Assembly (NCBI GenBank): GCA_026770575.1
Contig: MU657185.1
Span: forward strand, 485,992-516,257
Source of the DNA: Pelagophyceae sp. CCMP2097
Lineage: Eukaryota; Sar; Pelagophyceae
Reading direction: 5' to 3'
DNA: 30,266 bases
The translations under genes and the position numbers were made by a program. Shown piece after piece: positions 19,760 to 29,775 of this stretch (position 1 is its first letter; each line of letters starts with the position of its first letter). Under the pieces are notes generated by a model. It saw nothing but the letters and a program-made list of their open reading frames with translations, did no database searches and was not told where the DNA came from.

Positions 19760-19992
19760 AGGCGGCGCGCTAATCATTGTGTCTTTGTGTACCTCGACGT
19801 GCCCACGCTCCTCGACGACGTGGTCGTGTGGCGGCGGCGTCGGGGAGCATCGACCCCAAAGAACAATCGGTGTGTGTTCAAAGCTAAAGAGGGGACTGAA
19901 CTTTCATCGTTTTAAACAAAAACTTTGGACCGAGCTCGAGGTTTGGGATTGTTTGACAAGGAGGAATCATTGGGAGCTCCCTTGCGTCGACC

Positions 19993-22900
19993 ATGTTCGG
20001 CCGTCGGAGCGCGCGGGGCCCCAAGCCGACGCGCGACGAGGAGAAGATCATCAAGCAGGTCGAGAAATTGATCGACCAGACCACATCCTCGGTTCAAAGC
20101 TTGCGGCGTCAAATGAACCAGCCCGCCGAGGAGTCGAGTGCCGCAGAGTCGCGCACGGGTCCGGGGAACGCTCGTCTCTGGAGCGCGTCGCTTTATAAAC
20201 CTGGGATGAATTTGGGTGCGCCGGGTGGTGGGAAATGCCTTCAGAGGTGCGCTATAGGTCCAGGGCCGCGACCAATTCAAGCCCGTCTCAGAGCTGCTGC
20301 GGAGCGCCGACGCGACCGAGGTGCGTGCGGCCTGGGTGTCCGAAAGGACGGCGCGCGGCCGACGCGGCCGCGGCGCAGGCCGTGCAGCGGGAGGCCGTGC
20401 GGCATCTGCGCAAGGTGGTCCAGGGCAAGGACGAGCGCGCCGTGCTTCTGGCGCTGATGCTGGCCGGCGAGTGCGTCGCCGCGGTGCCCGCGGCGCGACG
20501 CGAGTGCGGCGGCGGCGTCGGCGGCAAAAAGTTTTGCGACGCCGTGCTCCGCGTCGCGCAGACGGCGCGCGACGCCCGCCTGCGCACAAAGGCGCGCGAG
20601 CTCATCGACGCCTGGGCCCTCGCACACGCCGCGGAGCAGCGGTCCGTCCCGTACTTTATGACGGCCAAGATCGAGCTCGACGCGCTCATCGACGACGACA
20701 ACGCGCCGCCGGCGACGCCGACGACGGCGGCGCGCGTCTCGACGGCGGCCACCGCCTTTGGCGTCGCGCCCGAGGGCGGCGCGTACCCCGCCGCGCCCGC
20801 GTACGCCGAGCCCGCGTACGCCGCGCCCGCGTACGCGCCCGCGGCCGCTGCGAGCTTCGGCGACGACGCCGGCCTCGGCGACGACGCGCACGACGACTCC
20901 CGCCTCATCCAGCGCGCGACGTCCATCGTCGAGGCGCTGCGGTCCATGATCACGCAGCGCGACTTTGCCGGCGGCTCGGGCGTCGACGACGACGTCACTG
21001 CCGACGTCTCGGACCAGTGCGAGGCCGTCCTCGCCGTCGTGCGCGCGCGCATCCAGCGCACCACGGGCGACGAGGCCCCGGGCGTCGTCGAGGGCCTCTT
21101 CCTCGCCTCGGACCAGCTCCAGGCCGCAGTCGAGGACTGGCACGCGCCGCCACGGCCCCGCGCGCCGCCCGCCGCCGCCGAAGCTTTCGGCCACGACGGC
21201 GGCGTGTCCACGTCGCTCGACGGCGCCTTCGAGCACGCCAGCGGCGACGGCCAAGCGCAGGCGTGCGTACACGTGTCGGCGGCCCCGCTCTGGAGAGGCG
21301 CGGCCCACGCAACTCGTCGCCACTAGGCCGCCCCAGCCGCCGCCAGAGGAGGACCTCCTCCTACTACCGGGATGGACGCCCCAACATACCGAAGACGGCA
21401 AAGCGTTCTTCGCGCACGAGGTACGTCGAATCTCACGAGTCGGCGCACCTGTCTGGCGTCGCACTCGACCATTTACGCGCAGGAGAGCGGCGTGACGCAG
21501 TGGGAGCCGCCGCTCGCACCCGCAGCGACGTCCGCCGCCGACGACTTCCTCTCGCTCTTCGGCACCATGGACGCAGCACCAGTGAGTGGGCGCCCCTGCG
21601 TGCGTTTCTCCGTGGGTCGAGACGAATCTTGTGAATTGGTCCGTGGACGCATTTCATAGGCCGCGACGACCGCCGCCGAAGAGCCGCCGACAGAAGCCGC
21701 CAACGACTTCCTGCGGGGCGCCTTTAACCCCTCGCCGGACGCGGAGGTCGCTCCCGCGGTGGACCCCGCAAATCCATTCGCCACGCGCTTGGTGCGTTCC
21801 GACGCGTTCGCTTCGGAGAACTCGTTCGTCGCGCTGCTCCCGTCGACGGCCGGGCTCGACGGCGCCGCCGCCGCCGCGTTTGACCAAGGGCGGATGTCGC
21901 CGTCGACGTTCGAGTTCGGCGACGCCGCGGCGGCCTTTGGCGATGCGTCTGCGTCGACCGCCGCGTTCGACGACGCCGCGGCGGCCTTTGGGGCTGCGCA
22001 GAAGTCGAAGTCCACCGCCGAGTTCGACGACGCCGCGGCCGCGTTTGGGGCCGAGCTGGCGGCGCCGTACAGCGCCCCTTTGCCGGCGTCGTCGTCAACC
22101 GACGAGTTCAACGATGCCGCGGCCGCCTTCGGCGCCGCGCCGGCGTCGCCGTCGGCCGTCGCGTTCGACGACGCAGCCGCAGCGTTCGCCGCGCCGACGA
22201 TGCCCCCGGCTGCTCCGGACGTCGGACCCGCCGCCGACGCGACTTTTACGGACGCCGCGGCTTTCGCTGCGCCGACACCGACGCAGCCCGCAGCCTCGGC
22301 GCCGTCCGTCGTCGCCCCGATCGCTTTTGCACTGTCCGTGCCGGACGACGACGACCCGTTCGCCGCCTTCTCCGCGCTCGCGTCGCCCGTCGCAGAGCCG
22401 CCGCACGGCCCCGCGGACTTTGACATGCCGCCCGTCGAGATCATCCCCGCGGCCGCGGCCATGCCGTCACCCGCGAAGCCGTCGCCCGCGAAGCGAGCAG
22501 CGACGCCGCCGCCGCCCGACCCGCCCACGGCCGAGGCGCCGATCCCGCCGGACGCGCCCGCTGACGACGCGCACGCGCCGCCGTGGTCGCCGTCCGCCGC
22601 GTGGGCGCCGGCTTTCGAGCAACCTGCCGACCCGTCGTCCGCCGCGTTCGAGTCGTCCAAGGCGTTCGAGCCGTCCGACGCGTTCGCGCCACCCGACGCA
22701 TGGGGGCCGGCGTTTGCGGAACGTGCTTCGTCCGACGCGTTTGAACCGCCCGAGGCGTTCGAACCCCCCACGGCCGTCCCATTCTCCGCCCGGACCCCCG
22801 CACCAACGGCGATCCCCCCCGCGGACAGCCCCGGCCCCGAAGCTGCGTTCGCGCCCTCGGCCGATCCGTCGACGGCACCGTTCGTGGCCTTTTCGCCCGA

Positions 22901-23901
22901 CGCAGTGGACGCCTCGAGCGCCGCTCTCCCGACGCCGCCGCCCGGCCCACCGCCGACAGGCCCCGCATCGGCCCCCGAAGCGACGAGTCGACCAACGATC
23001 AACCCGCGCACCGTGCGTGCCATTTGCATTCATGTCGAGACGGCCATTGTGCTTGGAAACTCTGACGAATCGTAATTCGCGTGCCTCGCGTGGAAGCGAT
23101 CATCGTAGGTGCTCTCTTCGTCGTCGCCTCTGCCGCCAATCGCCCCGTTCGTGCCTTGCGCGCTGCCTGCCGCAGAGCCGCCGCACGCGGCCATCGCCGC
23201 CGCGACGCGCGAGGAGCTCCCGCCGGCGCCGACTTTTCAAGACGTGGCCGCGTCCGACGACGAGGCGCTCTTCTCGGCGAATCCGTTCGGCGCGCCGGCG
23301 GAGCCGCAGGCGCAGTACGAGCGGGCCGATGAGCCGGCGGTGTCCGCCGCCTTTGCGGCGCCGCTCGCGCCCGCGGCGGAACCGGCGACCGCGGCGGAGC
23401 CGTTCGGCGCGCCTCTTTCGCCGGGCGTCGCCGCCGATCCGGCGCCGCAGGGCGACAGCCCAGCGCCGAGCGCCAACTTCGAGCAGCCCGTCGACCCGGT
23501 CGCGTCGTCCGCATCGGAGGCGCGCCCGCAGCGCCGACGTTTTTGCTATCCTTGCCAGAGGTGACTGTGTGCCACTCTAGGTCGCGCCGCCTCCTCCGGC
23601 CGACGACGACGACGACGACGACGACGACCCGTTCGGGGGGCTCAATCGCGCCGCCCAACCGACGAGCGCGCTCTACGTGCCCTCGCCCGTGGCGGCGCGC
23701 AAGTCGGCCGCCCCTGCCTCGGAGCCGGCGCCCCCGGCGCCGACGCGCGAGGCCGCGGCTCCGGCGCTGGCCGAGCCCGCGCCCGAAACGGTGTCCGAGC
23801 CGCCCTTCGCGGACGACCAGGCCGCGCAGCCCGAGGCGCCTCCCCCTGCACCTCCAGCCGCACCCGTCGCTGTGGACCCTTTCGCGGGCTTGGCGTGGTG
23901 A
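19993..23901 (+). CDS. VHS-GAT-WW endocytic adaptor with NPF/DPF motifs
   Basis: Eight exons in matching phase: 19993-20091, 20258-20320, 20379-21262, 21327-21420, 21483-21581, 21660-23012, 23109-23498 and 23581-23901, giving about 1100 aa. The VHS-like domain covers about 15-150 (KLIDQTTSS, VRHLRKVV, LLALMLAGECV, ARELIDAWALAH). A GAT-like helical segment covers about 225-308 (DQCEAVLAVV, LFLASDQLQAAVEDW). A WW domain is split by an intron (W365 in LPGW, W387 in TQWEPP). The rest is Ala/Pro-rich with repeated FDDAAAAFG units, NPF motifs (N450; also SANPFGAP), and DPF motifs (DDDDPFAAF, a nine-Asp run before PFGGL, VDPFAGL). VHS-GAT proteins of the TOM1/GGA type sort ubiquitinated cargo; NPF binds EH domains and DPF binds clathrin adaptors. 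The exon 7 donor (23499) is the weakest junction. Confidence 0.78.
21900..22190 (+). repeat. In-frame FxDAAAAFG tandem repeats
   Basis: Inside exon 6 of the adaptor gene. Five units of about 14-23 codons each contain F-(D/G/N)-DAAAAF(G/A), at about 21909, 21964, 22021, 22105 and 22162. Spacers differ in length and sequence, so the copies are old or under selection on protein rather than recent slippage. Confidence 0.75.
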
Positions 23902-24183
23902 CAGCGCCGCGGGGTTCTCTAAACTCTCATGGTACTCGAGGTGTCTCCTCGCGGGACCGCGCCCCGCAAACCAGCGAGAGTCGCTCTCACGAGGGCGGCG
24001 GCGCCACGCCTCGAGATACCTCGAGCCTTGGCCCTCGAATCTAATCCCAGAAGTCTTGAAGAAACCGTTTCCGAGTTGACCTGAACTTATCCGTCAATTT
24101 ACGTACGTCGTTGGCCGTCGGCGCCTCGTCCGCGCCCGGCGCGCCGCACCGCCTTTCCGACTCTTTCGGGAGGCCGCGGCGCG
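23902..24183. other. Intergenic with inverted repeats
   Basis: 282 bp between the adaptor stop and the channel start. A 13-nt inverted repeat with one mismatch (23935-23947 CTCGAGGTGTCTC, 24013-24025 GAGATACCTCGAG) encloses smaller stems, including GAGAGTCGCTCTC. It may fold in the adaptor's 3' UTR. No gene is seen. Confidence 0.45.
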
Positions 24184-25943
24184 ATGGTGCTCCACCGGTG
24201 GGTGCTGGTCGTCGCCGCGGGCATCGCATCGGCGCACGTCCGCCTGCCTGCGCCGAGGGGCGCGGCGGCGCGGCCCGCTGGCCGCCGCGCCGTCTCGATG
24301 ATGGCCGCCCCTTCGGCGCCCGCGCAAGCGTTCGAGGCCGCCGCGATGATGCGCGGCGCCGCACGGCTCGTGAGCAAGATGACGTCGGTGGCGCGCCAGC
24401 GCGATCCGAGCAGCACCGCCGTCAACGCCATGGCGCTGTTCGCCGAGGTGCGTCACGCTGTCTCCGAGAGGCCGCACCTGCCGGGCCACCCACCCGGGCG
24501 CTGCGCTCCGCGCGCGCGTTGCCGACGCGGCGCCTCGCGCGAAAACAGCTCATCGAGCCCGTCGATCTCGGCGTGGTCTGCTTCCTCTACGCGCTGACGT
24601 GCCAGAACGGCATCGCGAGCCACCTCGCGCCGCTGCTGTCGAGGCGCGAGTCGAGCGACTACGTCGTCGCGGAGCGGTCGTTCCGGCGCGGGGCGGCGTC
24701 CGCGCCCCGATGGCGCGACGGACGTGCCTCGTTTGCAAAGGCGCTTCATCGAGCGCGCTTCCGTCGACGGCGCGCGTAGGCACGCGCTCATCGGCCCGCT
24801 GCGCATGCTGTGCCGCCGCGTCTTCCCCGCGCTCTACGCGTTTGACGTCTGCTGCACGCTGCTGCGGCTGGCACGCGCGCCCGTGCCACGACAGCTGCCG
24901 TGGTGCGTGGCCGCGCTGGCCTACGGCGCCTGCGGCTCCGAGCTGCTCCGCGCGCTGAAGCGCGCCGGCCTCGCGCGTCTGCTGCCGCTGCAGCTCGACA
25001 AGGCCGCCGCGGCGCCGCTGAGCAAGGACGAGTTCGACGCGCAGCGCGTCTCGTGGTCCAACCGCCTCGACACCGTCGACCGCATCGGCGACGTCGTCGT
25101 CTGGACCGCCTCGGGGCTCGTCCTCCTCGAGGTGCTCAGCGTCGAGTGCGGCTTCGCGCTCACGTCCATCCTCGCCTTTGGCGGCGTCGGCTCCGTCGTC
25201 CTCGGCCTCGCGTGCCAGACGCCGCTCTCAAACGTCGTCTCGGGCGTCCTCGTCGCGCTCACAAACCCGTTCGGCGCGCGCCGGCGTCTTTGCGCGGCCG
25301 AGGGCGCGGGTGAAGACGCGCGCGCCGTCGAGGCGACGACGCGGCAGCGTCGGACGACGCATTAGGCGTCGGCGACGAAGTCCTCATCGGCGGAGGCGGC
25401 TCGGACGAACTCGTCGGCTACGTCGACCAGCTCGGCTGGTACTCGACGCGGCTCCGAGGTCGGTCCTTTTTCCAGAGGACGACCCGTCGCCGCCGTGCCC
25501 GAGGGGCACCCGGCCCGCACGCGCGCCCGGCGCTAGGCTACGATGACCGCGTGATCATCATCCCGAACCGGCTCATCGACGGGCGCACGGCGGTGAACTA
25601 CTCGCGGATGCGGCACAAGCGCCTCAACGCCGAGCTGCGGCTGCGGCCCGACGACGCGCCGCGCGTCCTCGACGTCGTGAAGAAGCTCCGAGCGCGAATC
25701 GGCACGCTGCCACGCGTCATCGACGACCGCGCCAACAACCTCGCGCTCCGCGTCTACCTCGCGCGGTACATGGACTCGTCGCCCGTCATCGACGTCGAGG
25801 TCCACTGGGAGGGCAACAACAAGGACGAGTTCTTCGCCTGGCGCGAGCGCGCGCTCGTCGTCGTCAAGGACGCCATCGAAGACGCCGGCTGCCAGCTCTT
25901 CAGGCCGCCCGTGCCGCCGCCGCCGCCCAAGCCGCCCGCGTAA
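24184..25943 (+). CDS. MscS-type mechanosensitive channel, probably plastid
   Basis: Five exons: 24184-24447, 24549-24676, 24741-25285, 25366-25458 and 25537-25943, about 478 aa. The N-terminus (MVLHRWVLVVAAGIASAHV) looks like a signal/transit peptide. Several hydrophobic segments follow (VVCFLYALTC, FPALYAFDVCCTLL, CVAALAYGACG). Then come the pore-lining helix and MscS beta domain: LTSILAFGGVGSVVLGLACQ, LSNVVSGVLVALTNPFG, VGDEVLIGG, GYVDQLGWYSTRLRG, and VIIIPNRLIDGRTAVNYSR. Plastid MSL2/MSL3 homologues relieve osmotic stress; that role is inferred. Two junctions are uncertain. The end of exon 2 may be 24676 or 24697. The end of exon 3 may be 25285, which inserts four residues between NPFG and VGDEV, or 25273 with a GC donor, which gives the family spacing. 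Confidence 0.83.
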
Positions 25944-26188
25944 CACTGTCGCACTCTTGGAAGAACGCCGCCGGCGTCAGTCCGACGAGAGGTCGCTCGA
26001 GGGAGCCCGTTCCATGTGCAGCCTCGACTTTTACGCGAATCGCATCCTCTTCGCGCGAGGGACGGCCCATCCGATTTTTTCAGAAAGGCCCCTTCCGGCC
26101 CGATGCCATATGCGCCATGCTCCCCCGGGGCGCTTCACGAGCGCAGTCCTGACATGCAACTTTCTCACAATTATACAAAAGACGAGGC
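25944..26188. other. Convergent 3' flank, MscS / arrestin-like
   Basis: 245 bp between two convergent stops. It is moderately AT-rich near the arrestin end (26150-26185). No AATAAA, gene or repeat stands out. Confidence 0.5.
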
Positions 26189-27335
26189 TCACAAGGCGAC
26201 GGGGGTGGCCGTGACCATTTCGTTTGCAAAGTCGGTGGCGTCGCGCGGGCTCGCGGCCGCCGGGGCGAGCTGGATGGGGATGACGAGCCTCGGGTTCGAC
26301 GTCGTGTAGCCCGCCGTCTTCGCACCGACCTCGATCCAGTGCTCAACCTTGAGCGTCGGCGTGACCACGGACGGCATGAGCCGCGACGACGCCCGCCACG
26401 GCACCTCGATCCGCACGGTTTGCGCCGACTCGCAAAAAACGCCGACGTCGAGGGGACCCGAGACCACCTCGGAGATGCGCGACACGGCCTCGTGGCGCTC
26501 GAGCTCGGCCGCCAGCGTGAGCCGCTGGCACAGCCGCACCGACGCCCGCGTGACGCGAGCCGACGACTCGTTCCGCAAGGAAAATTCGACGGTCACAACG
26601 TCGTAGCACGTCGGGTCGGCGCGGTGGACCGTCGCGCGCACCGCGACGGCGCCGGGGCTGCAGCAGGCCAGGCCGAAGCGCTTGACGGCCACGTCGACGC
26701 TTCGCGTCGCGTCGACGCTCGTCGCAGCGCCGCCGCTCGTCGCCGCGGCGCCGCCGCCGGTCGGCCGCGACAAGGGCCGCGTGACGCGCAGGATCGTGCG
26801 CTGCTGCGCGCCGTCGTCGATCCCGTCGTCGATGCCGATCGTGTAGGCGATGGAGGCATGGATGCAGCTGTTGCTCCCGACCACGTGCACCGTGTGCTTC
26901 TCCTCGTAGCACGTCGACGGCGGGGCCCCCGCCGGGATCGTCAGCTCAAAAGACCCTAGGCACACGCCGCTGAAAAAAGTCCTCGGCAGACATGCGCAAA
27001 GACGGACCGTCGGCGTTAGACATTTGCGCGACGTCGACGAGGACCCTCTTCTCGTGGCCCACGCGGCCGACGGTGCCCTGCCTCTCCGAGCCCCCCTGGG
27101 TGTAGATCTCGATGTCGGTCCGCGCGACGCACGTCAGCCGGACGAGCATCGGCACGACGGTCCACGCCGCCGCCTCTGCAGCGTCGCCCGCGCGGACGAC
27201 GGCCACGTGCACGAGCTCGCCACGGATCACGTCGCCGACGTCAAACGTCGTCGCCTCGAGCGCGAGCCCGACGCCGGGCGACCGCACGGCCGCGGCGGCC
27301 GACCGGCCGGCGCGCCGGAGCTGCCGCAAGCCCAT
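26189..27335 (-). CDS. Arrestin-fold protein (alpha-arrestin/VPS26-like)
   Basis: Two exons, 27335-27022 and 26969-26189, give about 364 aa. The 52-bp intron (GTCTAAC...TTTTTTCAG) joins phase 2 to phase 2; without it the frame breaks. The N-terminal half reads as an arrestin beta-sandwich: ALEATTFDVGDVIRGELVHVAVV, VVPMLVRLTCVARTDIEIY, then after the junction GSFELTIPAGAPPSTCYEE and CIHASIAYTIGI. The C-terminal half has a second sandwich: KRFGLACCSPGAVAVRATV, CYDVVTVEFSLRNES, IEVPWRASSRLMPSVVTPTLKVEHWIEV, and a final strand SNPRLVIPIQL. Alpha-arrestins adapt membrane proteins to ubiquitin ligases or trafficking. I see no PY motif, so a ligase link is not supported. Its nearness to the endocytic adaptor is probably chance. 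Confidence 0.78.
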
Positions 27336-27694
27336 GCCCTCAGCACATGCCCGCCGCGGATAGCACGCCGGCGGGCGCCGCGCTCCTCGGCACGCCGGCC
27401 GCTCTCGCGTACAGCGGGGTTGCGGGCGCGCGCCTCCTGCGCTCCAAGTACCGAAGCCGACCGGCGCGCAGACCCGGCGCCTTTGTCGACGGCTCCGAAT
27501 CGAGACAAACTGGTTCAGCGATACTTGCGACAAAACTGAGTTCTTGAAACGCGCGAACGTTCGGGCCGGGCTCTCTCGCACGGGTCTGTACTCGGCGGGG
27601 CCGTCCCTAACAAGGCGCCGCTTTTGATTATGTGCATGTGCGGCCGGAAGGGTGTGCTTTTTTCAAAGCAGCGTCTTCACGCGTGGTCGACCTC
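27336..27694. other. Intergenic: Hv1 3' flank and arrestin promoter
   Basis: 359 bp on the path of two minus-strand genes. A short plus-strand frame from 27347 (66 aa, Ala-rich) overlaps it; I do not regard it as a gene. There is a GC-poor patch at about 27510-27560 and 27610-27670. No clear TATA or AATAAA is seen. Confidence 0.45.
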
Positions 27695-29352
27695 TTAGAG
27701 GTCGGTGAGCAGTTCGAGCACCGCGGCCTCGGCCGCCCCCTGGTTCTCGGCGTCGGCCGGCGCCGGCGCCGGTCCCTCGGCGGCGCCGGCGGCGGGTGCG
27801 ACCTTGGCGACCTTTTTGGCGCATGCGAACATGGCCTTCCTGGACCGCGACAGCGCAAAGTGCTCCGGGTGGTGCGCCTCGGCGACGCGGGCCACGTGCG
27901 TGATGGCGCTGACCGCGAGGACGTTGGGGTTGCGCGCGTTGAAGCTCCGCAGGTGGGACTGCACGAGCTTCCTGTTCGTCGAGTTTGAGATAAAGCACTC
28001 GCGCTCGATGTTGCGCGACGTCTCCTCGCGCCAGGCGTGCTCGACGCGCTCGACGTGCTTCTCGTGGATCTCGACCGACGTGAAGAGGCCGTGCACGATG
28101 CGCGCGATGCGCCAGCTCGAGAGCACGATGAGGATCTGTCCGACGCTGCCCGCAAAGTGCAGTTCGAGGATGATCGCGCCCGTGATGATGAGGAAATCGA
28201 GCGTGTAGTACTTGTTCGTGAAGAACTTGCTGCCGTAGGCCAGCATGAGCAGGAAGATCTGCAGCTCGAAGATGCAGAGGACCGAGATGGAGATCCAGTG
28301 CAGGTAGACCTCGATTTCGTGCTGTTCCGATGAGAACGCGTACCCCGACCGCGGGCAGTCGCCGCCGGAGAGGCGCCGGCGATGCTGCCGTCGCCCGGCC
28401 AGGACGCGCCGGCCCAGGGCGACTAGGCTCCGGCGGCGGCCCGGCGCCGCGCCGAGGGCCGTCGGCGAGGCCGTCGCGTGGTCGTCGGCAAAGGCGTGGT
28501 CGTCGGTGCCCGCCTCGTAGTCGCAGGGACAAATCGTCGCGACGATGACGAGCTCGCCGAAGACGGCGAAGAGGTCGATGACGAGGAGCACCATGAAGAC
28601 GGCGTGCGCCTTGGGCGAGTCGACGCACTTTGCGAGCGTGAGCCGCCAGCCGCCGAGGCCGTGGACGTTCACCAGGTGCTCGTACAGCGGCTCCGCGAGC
28701 TGCTTGCCCACGTAGTCGGACAGCGTCTCCGCGAGGTCGCTAAAGGCGCGCAGGCTCGCCGCGCGGTCGAAGACGCCGTCCTTGTCGACGAAGCCGCGGC
28801 CGATCATCAGCATGCAAAAGTCGTCGAACGACAGCTTGATGTCGGTGTCCCGGCCCGTCGTCTCCTGCGCCGGCGGCCGTCTCGCGAGTCGGCGAGCCGC
28901 GACGTGACGAACGACGACTCTCTCCCGGGAAAACAAGGACGGCCGCCCTCGACGGGTCGCAGACGCACGTGCATCTCGTGCAGGATCTGCTCGGCCTCCT
29001 CGATGCCGACCTCCTTGGCGTTGTGCATCTGCAGCAGCTGGCGCAGCTCCTCGGCGTCGATGAAGCCCGACCGGTCCGAGTCCACGTCGTCGAACATGGA
29101 CCGCAGCTGGAACTTGAACTCGCCGGACATGGACGGCACGCGCGCCATCTTGTCGATCTTCCTCGAGAACGTCGAGGCCTCGGACCCGCCCGGCGACGCG
29201 GGCCCGCCCGACGAACCGGGCGCACCCGGCCCGCCCGGCGACCCTGGCCCGCCCGGCGACCCGAACCCACCCGGCGACCCGGCCCCGCCCGGCGACCCCG
29301 CGACTGGCGCTTTGGAGAACTGCACCGACTTGTACGACTCCATGGGCGCCAT
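27695..29352 (-). CDS. EF-hand voltage-gated proton channel (Hv1-like)
   Basis: Two exons, 29352-28969 and 28864-27695, joined by a 104-bp intron (GTGCGT...GCAG), give about 517 aa. The N-terminus carries a Gly/Ser/Pro-rich GSPGG linker (about 19-57) and a canonical EF-hand loop (91-102: D91, D93, S95, G96, I98, E102). A degenerate second loop spans the exon junction (ends D143). The four-helix voltage-sensor follows: S1 MVLLVIDLFAVFGELV, with D225 and E232 at the spacing of human D112 and E119; S2 HWISISVLCIFELQIFLL; S3 TLDFLIITGAIILE, with D351; S4 ILIVLSSWRIARIVHG. No pore domain follows, as in Hv1. S4 keeps two arginines of RxWRxxR (R380, R383); the first is Ser, and the usual Asn is His. 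The S1-S2 loop is long and Arg-rich and may hide an intron. The C-terminus is helical. It would be a calcium-tuned proton conductance; localisation is unknown. Confidence 0.8.
29195..29305 (-). repeat. In-frame GSPGG collagen-like tandem repeat
   Basis: Tandem 12-15-nt units coding GSPGG/GPGAPG in the first exon of the Hv1-like gene (residues about 19-57). They probably form a flexible linker before the EF-hands. The codons are near-identical, so length variation between strains is likely. Confidence 0.75.
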
Positions 29353-29398
29353 GGGCTTTCCTACGGATCTGGAGCCAACCGAGAGCGCCACCCAGCGC

Positions 29399-29436
29399 GG
29401 ATACCCCGGGCGCGGATACCCCGGGCGCGTATATAC
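29399..29436 (-). promoter_or_regulatory. Tandem 15-mer and TATA-like box, Hv1 promoter
   Basis: Two abutting copies of GGATACCCCGGGCGC (29399-29413 and 29414-29428, plus-strand reading) sit beside the TATA-like GTATATAC at 29429-29436. This is about 80 bp upstream of the Hv1 start, a plausible core promoter distance. This is the clearest TATA-like element in the window. Confidence 0.45.
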
Positions 29437-29616
29437 CCGCGCACCGGCCACGGATCGTGTCGGAAGAAAGGCAGCGCAGGACCAGTCGTGGCGAGTCAAA
29501 ATGAGCCGGAGCAACTACAAAATTCTTTTCGTATGGCCGCTAAAGTTTGGTCATTTTTTTGATTTTACTGACTGAAAGCCGCAATGCAATAAACTTTCAC
29601 TAGCGACGGTATTTGA

Positions 29617-29775
29617 TTAAATCCTCGCAAGCCTTTTCAAAAGGGACAAGGTCTGGCCGAAGTCATCGCGCGCACGCTCGCGGAGACCCCCGAGGGCACC
29701 GATGAGCGCATCGTCGTCGAACAAATTTTCTAAAATTGTCTTGCGAGATACTTTCGCACTCTTCTCGGGTGCCAT
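29617..29775 (-). CDS. Possible small protein or terminal exon (52 aa)
   Basis: Frame of 52 aa from ATG 29775 to TAA 29617. It begins MAPEKSAKVSRKTILENLF, continues with an amphipathic stretch (ALIGALGGLRERARDDFGQ) and ends LLKRLARI. It looks like a compact helical peptide rather than the Arg/Pro-rich translations typical of non-coding frames here. The frame stays open upstream to about 29880, so it could also be the last exon of a spliced gene. Codon bias is weaker than in the neighbouring genes. I recognise no family. Confidence 0.3.
   Translation of the reverse strand: MAPEKSAKVSRKTILENLFDDDALIGALGGLRERARDDFGQTLSLLKRLARI

Noticed and set aside
21586..23580. 664-codon plus-strand frame rich in Arg and Pro
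   Set aside because: It is a frame-shifted reading of the adaptor tail. The other frame carries NPF/DPF motifs and phase-matched exons.
27347..27547. 66-aa plus-strand frame upstream of the arrestin-like gene
   Set aside because: Ala/Arg-rich, and its second half loses codon bias. It overlaps the probable promoter of the minus-strand gene.
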